64,000 nucleotides of DNA, taken from Clostridiales bacterium. Its GTDB lineage: Bacteria > Bacillota > Clostridia > Saccharofermentanales > Saccharofermentanaceae. Below the pieces are notes generated by a model. The model was not told the origin of the DNA. It was given only the letters and a program-made list of their open reading frames with translations, and searched no databases. Location: NCBI GenBank assembly GCA_017554745.1, contig JAFZHS010000008.1, forward strand, positions 112,449 through 176,448, written 5' to 3'. The translations under genes and the position numbers were made by a program. This document shows, one piece after another, positions 7,662-15,511 of this stretch; position 1 is the stretch's first letter; the number at the start of each line of letters is the position of its first letter.

Positions 7662-9305
7662 ATGACAGACATTCATGAAGAATATGCCGGGCTTGTTAAG
7701 AAAGCCAAGGACGGCGATGAAAGCGCATTTGGCGAGATATACGAGAAGTCATCAAGGCTCGTATATACGACATGCTATGGTGTCCTGCAGAACAAGGAAG
7801 ACGCCGAGGACGCTGCCCAGGAGACCTACATCTCACTCTACAATCATATAGATACGATCAAAGAAGACATGACGCTGGTCTCATGGCTCAGCAGGACTGC
7901 GTATAACAAAGCTGTTGATATTAAGAAAGTGAAGAAGTCCGGCGTCTCTTACGAAGATGCTCTTGCTGCTGATGAGATAGCCGAATACGATGACGATCTC
8001 GACTCGCTTCCCGAGACCCTTGTGACCGAACAGGACAACAGGAAAATCATAAAGGACATTATCAAAAACAAGCTCTCAGATGACCAGTATGAGACAGTGC
8101 TTTTGTACTATTACAATGAACTGCCGGTATCCGAGATCGCCGAGCTGATGCATTGCCCTGAAGGCACCGTAAAGACCAGACTCAAGACCTGCAGGTCAAA
8201 GATCAAGTCTGGCATCGAATCCTATGAGAAGCTTCACGGCGCCAAGCTCGCAGAAGCAGCTGCCGTTCCTTTCCTTACGAGGTTCTTTGCCGAATGTTCC
8301 AAGGAACTTACGATCCCTGCTATCAAGCCGTTTCCTTTTGAGATCGCATCCGGCCGCGCGGTTGCTTCCGGAGCCTCCGGAGCTGCCAAGACCGGCGCGA
8401 AGGTTTCATTCCTGTCATCTCCTGCTGCAAAGGCCGGCATCGCAGCTATCGCGATAGCTGCTTTGGTAGTGCCGGCGGTTTTCGCTGTTAAGAATATCAA
8501 GGAGACTCTCGACAACAAGCCATCGGGAAATATTAATGCATATGCCCGATCCGGAGAGGGTGGAGAGACGGAGGAGACTTCCACAACTACAGACACTGAG
8601 CCTTCAGAGACTGCAGGCGATGACGGAGCAGTAGTGACGGTAAGCAGCGAGACCATTTCTGACGATCCGGTCCCTGCTGATCCAATGGTTGAGATCCCGC
8701 TCGACCAGGTCGCTGAGTTTGACCAGCTCCAGATGTTTGTCGACCGCTGGCGTTGTTTGAAGTACGACTGCGAGCACCCGGGCGGAAGCAGCTGGAACGG
8801 TTTTGTTTACTCGGTAATGAACGGCAAGGGCAGACCGCTTATTAATTTTGCGTATTACTTCAAAGATTCTAACTATGATTACGAACTCGGCGCCGAGATA
8901 CTTGATGAGGATCTGATGGGCTATTATAACGAAGGTTATGTCAACGGCCGCATAGAGGAAGAGCATCTGTATTGGGTAGAGGAGAACATCCTGAACATCT
9001 CTACTGCAAATATGGTCAGCATCAACAGCGAAGTCAGCAAAGTATCAGACTGGACGATATCGCCCGAGTATATTTACGAAGGATATCTATACCATAACTG
9101 GGACGAGAATACCAACGCGAACGATCTGACACACGAGATCGTAAAGGCCCAGTATGACGGCACTTATTACTATTTCACAGATCACATGAAAAACTATCGT
9201 GACGGCGAGCTTATGTCAGAGTGCGACATCTACTACAAGATGCAGCTGAAGTTCATTGACGGCTACTATTATTGGTCTTTGATAAGCTGCAGCGATACTA
9301 ATTAA
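7662..9305 (+). CDS. ECF sigma factor with C-terminal membrane anchor and extracytoplasmic tail
   Basis: Residues 8-90 are sigma region 2 (FGEIYEKSSRLVYTTCYG, EDAEDAAQETYISLY, SWLSRTAYNKAVD) and about 125-185 are region 4 (YNELPVSEIAELMHCPEGTV, KTRLKTCRSKIKSG). A hydrophobic segment at 257-277 follows, then a Thr/Glu/Ser-rich linker and about 200 residues without a recognised domain, with a hydrophobic-aromatic C-terminus. The anchor suggests that sigma and its sensor or tether are one polypeptide. The gene starts 4 nt after the GGDEF fusion and probably shares its mRNA. No separate anti-sigma gene is nearby. Confidence 0.88.
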   Translation: MTDIHEEYAGLVKKAKDGDESAFGEIYEKSSRLVYTTCYGVLQNKEDAEDAAQETYISLYNHIDTIKEDMTLVSWLSRTAYNKAVDIKKVKKSGVSYEDALAADEIAEYDDDLDSLPETLVTEQDNRKIIKDIIKNKLSDDQYETVLLYYYNELPVSEIAELMHCPEGTVKTRLKTCRSKIKSGIESYEKLHGAKLAEAAAVPFLTRFFAECSKELTIPAIKPFPFEIASGRAVASGASGAAKTGAKVSFLSSPAAKAGIAAIAIAALVVPAVFAVKNIKETLDNKPSGNINAYARSGEGGETEETSTTTDTEPSETAGDDGAVVTVSSETISDDPVPADPMVEIPLDQVAEFDQLQMFVDRWRCLKYDCEHPGGSSWNGFVYSVMNGKGRPLINFAYYFKDSNYDYELGAEILDEDLMGYYNEGYVNGRIEEEHLYWVEENILNISTANMVSINSEVSKVSDWTISPEYIYEGYLYHNWDENTNANDLTHEIVKAQYDGTYYYFTDHMKNYRDGELMSECDIYYKMQLKFIDGYYYWSLISCSDTN

Positions 9306-9330
9306 ATCCGGCCGCCAATAATATGTTCTC

Positions 9331-9355
9331 AAGCCCTGTTTTGTGCAGGGCTTTT
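9331..9355 (+). terminator. Rho-independent terminator
   Basis: AGCCCTG / CAGGGCT stem with a 7-nt loop, followed by TTTT. Confidence 0.88.
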
Positions 9356-9370
9356 GTCATGTATGTTTTT

Positions 9371-9402
9371 GGCAACTTATGCAGGCCATGCGGCAACTCA
9401 TG
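9371..9402 (+). promoter_or_regulatory. Direct repeats, candidate LytTR operator
   Basis: GGCAACTTATG (9371-9381) is repeated as GGCAACTCATG (9392-9402), exactly 21 bp apart. On the other strand the repeats read CATAAGTTGCC and CATGAGTTGCC, resembling the GTT-centred LytTR half-site. Direct repeats 21 bp apart are the classic LytTR layout. A LytTR gene sits in the operon just downstream. Confidence 0.6.
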
Positions 9403-9412
9403 TTCAAGCGTA

Positions 9413-9441
9413 TTGTCTTCATCTATCCCCACTGATATCGT
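9413..9441 (+). promoter_or_regulatory. Candidate promoter of the ABC-LytTR operon
   Basis: TTGTCT (9413-9418), a 17-bp spacer and TATCGT (9436-9441). It is weak by consensus, consistent with the need for an activator bound at the repeats about 10 bp upstream. Confidence 0.45.
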
Positions 9442-9474
9442 CTGGCTGAAAGGATTTGAGAAGGGAGCAAAAAC

Positions 9475-10320
9475 ATGATCAATTGCAAAGAAGTCAGCAA
9501 GTCATTCGGTGAACACAAGGTCTTAGATAAAGTCAGCTTTGATGTACCGGAGGGAGTCATCGTAGGACTTTTGGGACCGTCGGGAGCAGGTAAGACGACG
9601 CTCATTAATATCCTTACCGGTCAGTTAACTTTTGATGCGGGAGAGGTGAGCGTTATGAATAAAGACGTTAACAAACTCAAGGGAGCAGATAAAGACAAGT
9701 TCGGCATCATGATGGACCGTTTCGGACTTTATGAGAGATTCACTTGCGCAGAGAACCTTGCGGTGTTCGCAGACGTTTACGGAATTAATAAGAGCAATAT
9801 CAAAGAATCACTTGCATCGGTCGGGTTGGAAGATGCTGCGAAAACCAAAGCGGCTGACCTCTCAAAGGGCATGAGAGCGAGATTGCTCCTTGCCAGAGCG
9901 CTCCTTCATGACCCGAAGATAATCTTCCTCGATGAGCCCACAAGCGGTCTTGATCCCAAGTCGGTGAAGGGCATCCACGAGATCATTCAGAACAAGAAAA
10001 AAGAAGGCTGCACGATATTCCTTACCACTCACAACATGGATGAGGCCACGAAGCTTTGCGATGATGTGATGCTTCTTAACGAAGGAAATATTGTTGAAAG
10101 AGGCAGACCGTCTGATCTCTGCCGTAAATACAACAAAGACAAGAAGATAAAAGTAACAATGAAAGACGGCAGCGATGGGGAATATAAGCAGAATGCGGAT
10201 GCCGCTGATAAGATCGCAGAATTGATCAGGCAGGGCAGTCTCGAGACGATCCACTCGGAGGAGCCGACGCTCGAGACGATCTTCCTGGAGCTCACAGGAA
10301 AGAAACTGGAGGAGGACTGA
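9475..10320 (+). CDS. ABC transporter ATP-binding protein (ABC-2 exporter type)
   Basis: Energises a two-component exporter with the permease that follows. Walker A is GPSGAGKTT (about residues 34-42), the signature is LSKGMRARLLLARAL, Walker B is IIFLDEPTSGLD and the switch histidine is in TTHNMDEA. The C-terminal about 75 residues are the usual variable extension of multidrug/antibiotic-type exporters. The ribosome binding site AAGGGAG lies ahead of the ATG. It is first in a four-gene operon with permease, LytTR regulator and DUF3021. Confidence 0.93.
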   Translation: MINCKEVSKSFGEHKVLDKVSFDVPEGVIVGLLGPSGAGKTTLINILTGQLTFDAGEVSVMNKDVNKLKGADKDKFGIMMDRFGLYERFTCAENLAVFADVYGINKSNIKESLASVGLEDAAKTKAADLSKGMRARLLLARALLHDPKIIFLDEPTSGLDPKSVKGIHEIIQNKKKEGCTIFLTTHNMDEATKLCDDVMLLNEGNIVERGRPSDLCRKYNKDKKIKVTMKDGSDGEYKQNADAADKIAELIRQGSLETIHSEEPTLETIFLELTGKKLEED

Positions 10321-10324
10321 AGAA

Positions 10325-11011
10325 ATGCAGAAGATACTGGTTATATTCAAAAAGCAGTTAAGAGACACTTTCAAGAATAAGACGATATTGATCCAGTTCG
10401 TTATGTTCCCGGTGCTCACTCTCATTATGGAAAATTGTATTAAGATCAATGACATGCCGGAGAATTTCTTTACAAAGCTTTTCGCAGTAATGTACATTGG
10501 CATGGCGCCTCTGACATCAGCCGCTGCGATAATTGCAGAAGAGAAAGAGAAGAATACACTCAGAGTTCTTATGCATGCGAACGTCAGACCGTGGCAGTAT
10601 CTGATAGGTACTGGCGCATACATCTGGACGATCTGCATGATCGGCGCTGCGGTTATGTCCACCGGCTTGCCGTCAGAAGAAAGACTCTTTTTCCTGCCTG
10701 TCATGGCTATAGGATTTGTTATCTCGATCATCGCAGGTGCCTGCATCGGAATCTTCTCTAAGAACCAGATGATGGCTACATCAGTCGTTATGCCGGTCAT
10801 GATGATACTGTCATTCGTACCTATGCTCGCGATGTTTAATGATATAATCAAAAAAGGTGCAGTGGTATTCTATACGCAGCAATTAAGGAACATTTTTGAT
10901 GAGATGAGCTGGAGCGCAATAGGCACGAAGAGCATAGTGATTATCTGCGCAAACGCACTGGTCTTCGCGGTTCTTTTCGCAGTCCTGTATCGCAAAAAAG
11001 GTTTGGAATAA
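10325..11011 (+). CDS. ABC-2 type permease
   Basis: A 228-residue membrane protein with six predicted helices, and EEKEKNTLRVLMHANVRPWQYLIG as the typical cytoplasmic coupling segment of ABC-2 permeases, followed by the helices at about residues 95-220. It partners the ATPase 4 nt upstream. The substrate is unknown; such pairs often export peptides or lipophilic toxins. Confidence 0.9.
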   Translation: MQKILVIFKKQLRDTFKNKTILIQFVMFPVLTLIMENCIKINDMPENFFTKLFAVMYIGMAPLTSAAAIIAEEKEKNTLRVLMHANVRPWQYLIGTGAYIWTICMIGAAVMSTGLPSEERLFFLPVMAIGFVISIIAGACIGIFSKNQMMATSVVMPVMMILSFVPMLAMFNDIIKKGAVVFYTQQLRNIFDEMSWSAIGTKSIVIICANALVFAVLFAVLYRKKGLE

Positions 11012-11452
11012 ATGAAGATAGAGATCGACATCGACGGCAAATACAAAGATCTCGGCGTAAAAGTCACGGCGCCTAACATGATGCCTGAAGTTGAGAAGAT
11101 CGTGTCGCTCATGCGCATGGTCGATATGCAGATCGCCGTGAAAAAAGGTGAGGAGACGGTGCTCCTTGATGCCAACCGCATCCTCTATATCGAGGCTGTC
11201 GAACGCAATACTTTCGTATATACAACAGAAGATGTCTACGAGTCAGATTTTAAGCTCTATGAATTCGAGCAGCAGCTGTCTGAGCGTGATTTCATTAGAG
11301 TAAGTAAACAAGGGCTCTTGAACTTAAAGCAGGTCAAGAGCCTCAGGGCTGATATCAATCGCAAGATAAGAGTCACCCTGCAGAACGGCGAGCAGATCAT
11401 CGTCTCGCGCATGTACGCCGACGAACTTCGCAAACGGTTAGGAGTTAAATAA
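11012..11452 (+). CDS. LytTR-domain transcriptional regulator without receiver domain
   Basis: The C-terminal about 95 residues (from LLDANRILYIEAVERNTFVYT to IIVSRMYADELRKRLG) form a LytTR DNA-binding domain. The N-terminal 45 residues are not a response-regulator receiver, so the protein is not classically phosphorylated. Such LytTR proteins next to DUF3021 membrane proteins usually form a pair in which the membrane partner inhibits the regulator. The ATG follows the permease stop directly. It probably binds the 21-bp-spaced repeats upstream of the operon. Confidence 0.9.
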   Translation: MKIEIDIDGKYKDLGVKVTAPNMMPEVEKIVSLMRMVDMQIAVKKGEETVLLDANRILYIEAVERNTFVYTTEDVYESDFKLYEFEQQLSERDFIRVSKQGLLNLKQVKSLRADINRKIRVTLQNGEQIIVSRMYADELRKRLGVK

Positions 11453-11931
11453 TGGAAGACAATAAGACTATCTTTAATTATATAGGCGAGCTCTTTGCCA
11501 CATACGGCATCATCATGCTGATATTCGTTATCCTGAATCTTACGCTCGGCGACATCGCGAAGGGCTTCACGTCGTTCTTTGAGTACGGCAGCGGAAGTTT
11601 TTCCACTAATACGATGCTCCAGCTTTTCCTGCTTTCTGTGATCATATGCATAGCACGCAATCTTTTCCTTACTGACAAGTGGATCAAATCGATGTCCATC
11701 GTAGTCAGGAATTTGGCTTTCTTTATCACGGTTACTATCACCATCATCGCATTCATTATTCTGTTTGCATGGTTCCCGGTAGATCTGTGGCCTGCCTGGA
11801 TAGGCTTCATCGTATCGTTCGCGGTCTGCTCTGTTATAGGAGTCCTCGTAAGCAAGCTTAAAGAGCGCGCGGATAACAAGAAAATGGCTCAGGCTTTAGA
11901 GAGATTCAAAAGCGAAGAAGAGACAAAATAA
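11452..11931 (+). CDS. DUF3021 membrane protein, likely LytTR partner
   Basis: A 159-residue protein with four predicted membrane helices and a charged C-terminus, matching DUF3021 in length and pattern. The start overlaps the LytTR stop (TAATG). LytTR-DUF3021 pairs are known as membrane-inhibited regulatory systems; here it would sense the same signal the exporter handles. The stop is 3 nt before the -35 box of the tetR promoter. Confidence 0.85.
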   Translation: MEDNKTIFNYIGELFATYGIIMLIFVILNLTLGDIAKGFTSFFEYGSGSFSTNTMLQLFLLSVIICIARNLFLTDKWIKSMSIVVRNLAFFITVTITIIAFIILFAWFPVDLWPAWIGFIVSFAVCSVIGVLVSKLKERADNKKMAQALERFKSEEETK

Positions 11932-11934
11932 GTA

Positions 11935-11963
11935 TTGACAAACAAAGCGTGCGGGAATAATAT
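11935..11963 (+). promoter_or_regulatory. Sigma-A promoter of tetR
   Basis: Perfect TTGACA (11935-11940), a 17-bp spacer and TAATAT (11958-11963). Confidence 0.88.
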
Positions 11964-11989
11964 AAACACGATTATATAATCACGTTTAT
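11962..11989 (+). promoter_or_regulatory. Candidate TetR operator palindrome
   Basis: A 28-bp imperfect palindrome with outer arms ATAAAC / GTTTAT and a perfect 12-bp core GATTATATAATC. Only two base pairs are mismatched. It covers the predicted transcription start, so it should repress the tetR-membrane protein pair. Confidence 0.8.
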
Positions 11990-12006
11990 ATTATGAGGTG
12001 ATGTTT

Positions 12007-12609
12007 ATGGCACGCAAAGTCACGATATCCAGAGAAGTAATTCTTGAAGCGGCGCTTAAGATGCTGATCAGGGACGGATATTCATCCGTCAATGTTAAGA
12101 CGCTAGCTTCAGAGATCGGGTGCTCGACACAGCCGATAGTATGGCATTTCGAGAATATGGAAGGCCTAAGGCTGGCACTGTCGGAATATGCTTTCGCGTA
12201 TGCTGCCAAGAAGGCTGCTTCGAACTTCGACGACAAGCTCGAGAGCTTTGAATTCCTTGGCAGGTCTTACGTGAAGATGGCACTAAAGGAGCCGAACCTT
12301 TTCAAGTTCCTGTATCTCGGTGAGAGTCCGATGGGCAGACCCTACAATCTCAAAGACATCGGCAGGGCGAAGAATAAGGAAATGATCTCGATGATATCCT
12401 CGCAGAACGGCCTTAACGAAGAGCAGGTGGTGCGTTTTGTCAGGAACACCATCATCTATTCGCACGGCATCGCTACGATGCTCGCTACGGGCGTCCTTAA
12501 GGGTACCGAGAAAGAGATGATGACCATGATCAACGATGCGGCCGATGCATTCATCCTCAAGGAAGGGATAGATCCCGACAAGATGACAAAGAAGGAGAAA
12601 AAGAAATGA
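12007..12609 (+). CDS. TetR family transcriptional regulator
   Basis: The N-terminal helix-turn-helix (residues about 8-55: SREVILEAALKMLIRDGYSS, VKTLASEIGCSTQPIVWHF) is typical of TetR; the C-terminal ligand domain is not assigned to a subfamily. I start at ATG 12007, 8 nt after GAGG; ATG 12001 is possible. It probably represses itself and the membrane protein that overlaps its 3' end through the palindrome at the promoter. Confidence 0.9.
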   Translation: MARKVTISREVILEAALKMLIRDGYSSVNVKTLASEIGCSTQPIVWHFENMEGLRLALSEYAFAYAAKKAASNFDDKLESFEFLGRSYVKMALKEPNLFKFLYLGESPMGRPYNLKDIGRAKNKEMISMISSQNGLNEEQVVRFVRNTIIYSHGIATMLATGVLKGTEKEMMTMINDAADAFILKEGIDPDKMTKKEKKK

Positions 12610-12980
12610 TATCAATAATAGGTGCAGTGCTGCTCTTGCTTGCAGCAGTGATGGAAGTCCTGCTTATCTGCGGAGTGCCTTTGGGCGAATTTACGATGGG
12701 CGGAAAGCATAAGGTCCTGCCGCTTCCTTACAGGGGACTTGCGGCCTGGTCGATCGTCTTGCAGCTCTTTGCAGCTGCGATGATCCTTCAGGGCGGCGGA
12801 CACATGAACATGTGGTTCTCTAATGGAGTTACGAAGATAATCTGCTTCTGCTTTGCAGGATTCTTCGTGCTCAACACATTCTTGAATCTGATCTCGTCCA
12901 GCAAGAAGGAGAAGATAGCCATGACGCCGCTTGCGGCGATCGAAGCCGTGTGCTTCTTTGTGACCGCTTTCGCAATGTGA
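12606..12980 (+). CDS. Small membrane protein under TetR control
   Basis: A 124-residue protein with four predicted membrane helices. The start overlaps the tetR stop (ATGATA), so translation is coupled. I do not recognise the family. As the only partner in the unit it is the likely target of TetR, perhaps an efflux or envelope-stress protein; this is inference. Confidence 0.8.
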   Translation: MISIIGAVLLLLAAVMEVLLICGVPLGEFTMGGKHKVLPLPYRGLAAWSIVLQLFAAAMILQGGGHMNMWFSNGVTKIICFCFAGFFVLNTFLNLISSSKKEKIAMTPLAAIEAVCFFVTAFAM

Positions 12981-12983
12981 AAT

Positions 12984-13016
12984 AAAAAAGGCTGCCTCAT
13001 ATGAGACAGCCTTTAT
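12984..13016. terminator. Bidirectional terminator
   Basis: GGCTG-N-CTCATATGAG-N-CAGCC stem with A-run on the left and T-run on the right, placed between convergent genes. Confidence 0.85.
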
Positions 13017-13032
13017 AGTTTGCGTATGTTTC

Positions 13033-13707
13033 TTACTCTGCGATGTACTCGCTGTATTCTTTCTTGATGATGTCCCAGTCGAGATCGAATCTGGACATGT
13101 GCTTCGCGAAAGCAGCTTCAGCGGCATCCTTGTCGTGCTTTGCGATCGCGTCGGCGATTGCCTTGTGATCGGATACGAGCTTCTGGTCCTTGATGGTCTT
13201 GAGTGACAAAGATCTTACGCGGTCGAAGTGAAGGCTCATGAGGCCTACCATGTAGAAGCACTGCATCTTGTTGCATGCGACGTAGATGTTCTTGTGGAAT
13301 TCGTTGTCGAGGTCTAAGAACTTCGGCGGGTCGTTCTCGAGATAGAACTGCTGGAGCTTGATGTTTGCGTAGAGCTTCTGGATGTCTTCTTCGGTAGCGA
13401 CGTCGCAGGCTTCTTTGATGAGAGCAGTCTCGACAGCGATACGGAGGAAGCGTGATTCCTTGATGAGCTCATAGTCGATCAATGAAACGCTGCAGCCCTT
13501 CTGGGGAAGGATGTTGACGATCTTGGACTTGGACAGTTCGAGGAATGCCTCGTGAACGGGCGTTCTTGAGATTCCGAGCTGGGTTGCGATCTCCTGCTCG
13601 CCGATAAGGCTGCCGGGCTTGATCTCCATATTGATGATGTTGTCTTTCACGATTCGGAAAGCATATTCGCGGTTAGGTTCAAAAGTCTGCTTTGGCGTAA
13701 TGATCAT
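13033..13707 (-). CDS. GntR family regulator (FadR/FCD subfamily), probable uronate regulator
   Basis: The winged helix-turn-helix is at residues 12-75 (REYAFRIVKDNIINMEIKPG, IGEQEIATQLGISRTPVHEA). It is followed by an all-helical FCD ligand domain with the metal-binding type histidines (DNEFHKNIY, SDHKAIADAI, FAKHM). FCD regulators often respond to uronates and aldonates. The gene lies just downstream of uxuB on the same strand. Three promoters in this locus carry a GntR-like site CWAGTATRCWAG. A ribosome binding site AAAGGGGA is 8 nt before the ATG. Confidence 0.92.
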   Translation of the reverse strand: MIITPKQTFEPNREYAFRIVKDNIINMEIKPGSLIGEQEIATQLGISRTPVHEAFLELSKSKIVNILPQKGCSVSLIDYELIKESRFLRIAVETALIKEACDVATEEDIQKLYANIKLQQFYLENDPPKFLDLDNEFHKNIYVACNKMQCFYMVGLMSLHFDRVRSLSLKTIKDQKLVSDHKAIADAIAKHDKDAAEAAFAKHMSRFDLDWDIIKKEYSEYIAE

Positions 13708-13780
13708 TATAGATATCCCCTTTAATCGAAATCTATAAAAAAGTTAACATAAAAGATAATTTATGTCTATTACTGACATA

Positions 13781-15403
13781 CTAATTAGCAACTGCTTCGT
13801 GAAGAGTTTTTCTGACTGCGCCGGTCTCCTTGATGAGCTTATCGAGATAGCTCTCGATCGCAGGGACTAAGCCGGACTTATTAAGGTCTGATCCGAACAC
13901 GGTCTCATTCGCAAGGATGGAAGTGAGCTTACCCTTAACGCTCTCTGTCATGCCGAAGGCGATACCCTCTTTCTCAAGTTCGTTCCTGAAGAAATCAGCC
14001 AGAGGATCCGGGCTCAATTCGAAAGCATTTCCGTTGTCGTCTACCGCGAGAAGATATCTGAGCCATCCTGCGATAACGAGCGGGATGAGCTTTAACGAAG
14101 GGATCTTTTCGGGCGCATCATTAACATAAGAATTGATCGTGATGCCGTATCTGATAGGAAGCTTTTGGCTCGTGTCAGTAGCGATCCTTTGAGGCGTGTC
14201 AGGGAGGAACGGATTAGGGAATCTCTCTTCCAGGACTTCCTTGAGGAATGCCTCGGGATTAAGTATCTTCGGGTCGCAGACTACAGGCAGACACTCGTTG
14301 TAGCCCATGCGTGTAACGAGCGTCTTCAAGTCTTCGTCATTCATCTCGTCTGAGATCTTTGTAAAGCCCAGAAGGCAGCCAAAAATCGCGAGTGCGGTGT
14401 GGAGCGGATTAAGGCATGCAGTGACCTTCATTCTCTCAGCCTTGTCGACCGTGTCTCTGTCTGTCAGGATCACGCCGCCCTTAGCGAGGTCTGGCCTGCC
14501 GTTAGGGAAGAGGTCTTCGACAACGAGGTATTCGGGCACTTCCGCGTTAACGAAAGGCGCAGCGTAAACACCGTTTGTCGTCTTGACGCTCTTGAGATTA
14601 TCGATGCCGAGGAAAGTGAGCCTGTTTAAGATCTCATCCGAAGGTCTGGGAGTGATCTTGTCGATCATGGTCCAGGGGAATGCGACGAGGGAAGGATCGT
14701 TCGCGTAATCTCTTAAGCCGGGATCTGCCAGGCCGCCTTCAACCCATGCATCTATTATCTCTAATACTGACTTCTTAAGGATGTCACCGTTGTGGCTGCA
14801 GTTGTCCATGCTGACCAGTGCCAGAGGGAACCTGCCGGCTTTGTATCTCTCGTTAAGGACTGATGCGATAAATCCCATGCAGGTAACGGGATGCGAAGGC
14901 CCTTTCTCCATGTCTTCTTTAGCCTGCGCGAAAAGCTTACCGTCAGCATCTCTCAACGCGTATCCCTTCTCGGTGATCGTAAAAGAGATCATCTGAAGGG
15001 AAGGGTTTGTGACTATCTCGTTTAATCTTCTGATGTTGTCTTCGTTATCGTAATTTGCGGGAACGGCTTCAGTGATGTTGCCGATGATCTCGTAGCCCGT
15101 GTTGCCGTCGGACTTGAGGTCGCAGATGATCGTAAGATTATCGAAGGGCTTATAGATCTTCTCGAAATTCTCATAATCCATCGTGCCGCATACGATGATG
15201 CCCGTATCGGTGAGCCCCTGATTAAGGAGCCTCTGGTTGATCCTTGCGATGAAAGCCCTGAAGATATTGCCTCCGCCGACGTGAAGCCATGCCGGGCTGG
15301 CTGTCGTGTTCCCGATGACTTTATCGATATCGTACTTGGGCAAAGCTACATTGATAGAATCCCAGAATTCGGTGTTCTTAAGATTGGCTTTAGAAAGATC
15401 CAT
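13781..15403 (-). CDS. uxuB: Fructuronate reductase / D-mannonate oxidoreductase
   Basis: Reduces D-fructuronate to D-mannonate with NADH in glucuronate catabolism. The 540-residue polyol-dehydrogenase-family protein has the N-terminal HVGGGNIFRAF nucleotide-binding segment and the central SMDNCSHNGD and FPWTMIDKITPRPSD motifs typical of UxuB. It is a neighbour of uxuA, separated by a strong stem-loop. AAAGGAA precedes the ATG. Tagaturonate reductase (UxaB) is a related family, but the uxuA neighbour favours UxuB. Confidence 0.93.
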   Translation of the reverse strand: MDLSKANLKNTEFWDSINVALPKYDIDKVIGNTTASPAWLHVGGGNIFRAFIARINQRLLNQGLTDTGIIVCGTMDYENFEKIYKPFDNLTIICDLKSDGNTGYEIIGNITEAVPANYDNEDNIRRLNEIVTNPSLQMISFTITEKGYALRDADGKLFAQAKEDMEKGPSHPVTCMGFIASVLNERYKAGRFPLALVSMDNCSHNGDILKKSVLEIIDAWVEGGLADPGLRDYANDPSLVAFPWTMIDKITPRPSDEILNRLTFLGIDNLKSVKTTNGVYAAPFVNAEVPEYLVVEDLFPNGRPDLAKGGVILTDRDTVDKAERMKVTACLNPLHTALAIFGCLLGFTKISDEMNDEDLKTLVTRMGYNECLPVVCDPKILNPEAFLKEVLEERFPNPFLPDTPQRIATDTSQKLPIRYGITINSYVNDAPEKIPSLKLIPLVIAGWLRYLLAVDDNGNAFELSPDPLADFFRNELEKEGIAFGMTESVKGKLTSILANETVFGSDLNKSGLVPAIESYLDKLIKETGAVRKTLHEAVAN

Positions 15404-15441
15404 ACTGCGTTCCTTTCTTCGAGTGCTTCTCTCATTTCAGA

Positions 15442-15485
15442 CAAAACCGATAACCTTATAAGGATCTATAAGATTATCGGTTTTG
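15442..15485 (-). terminator. Strong stem-loop between uxuA and uxuB
   Basis: A 12-bp perfect outer stem (CAAAACCGATAA / TTATCGGTTTTG) continues after one mismatch into a 6-bp inner stem (CTTATA / TATAAG) with a 6-nt loop. The arm ends in TTTT on both strands. It may be a partial terminator or processing site that sets the uxuA:uxuB ratio. Confidence 0.65.
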
Positions 15486-15511
15486 CGGGAGGAGTGCTCT
15501 ATGAAATATAA

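Noticed and set aside
12612..13127. Minus-strand frame spanning the membrane protein and the terminator
   Set aside because: It crosses a bidirectional terminator and opposes two well-supported genes.
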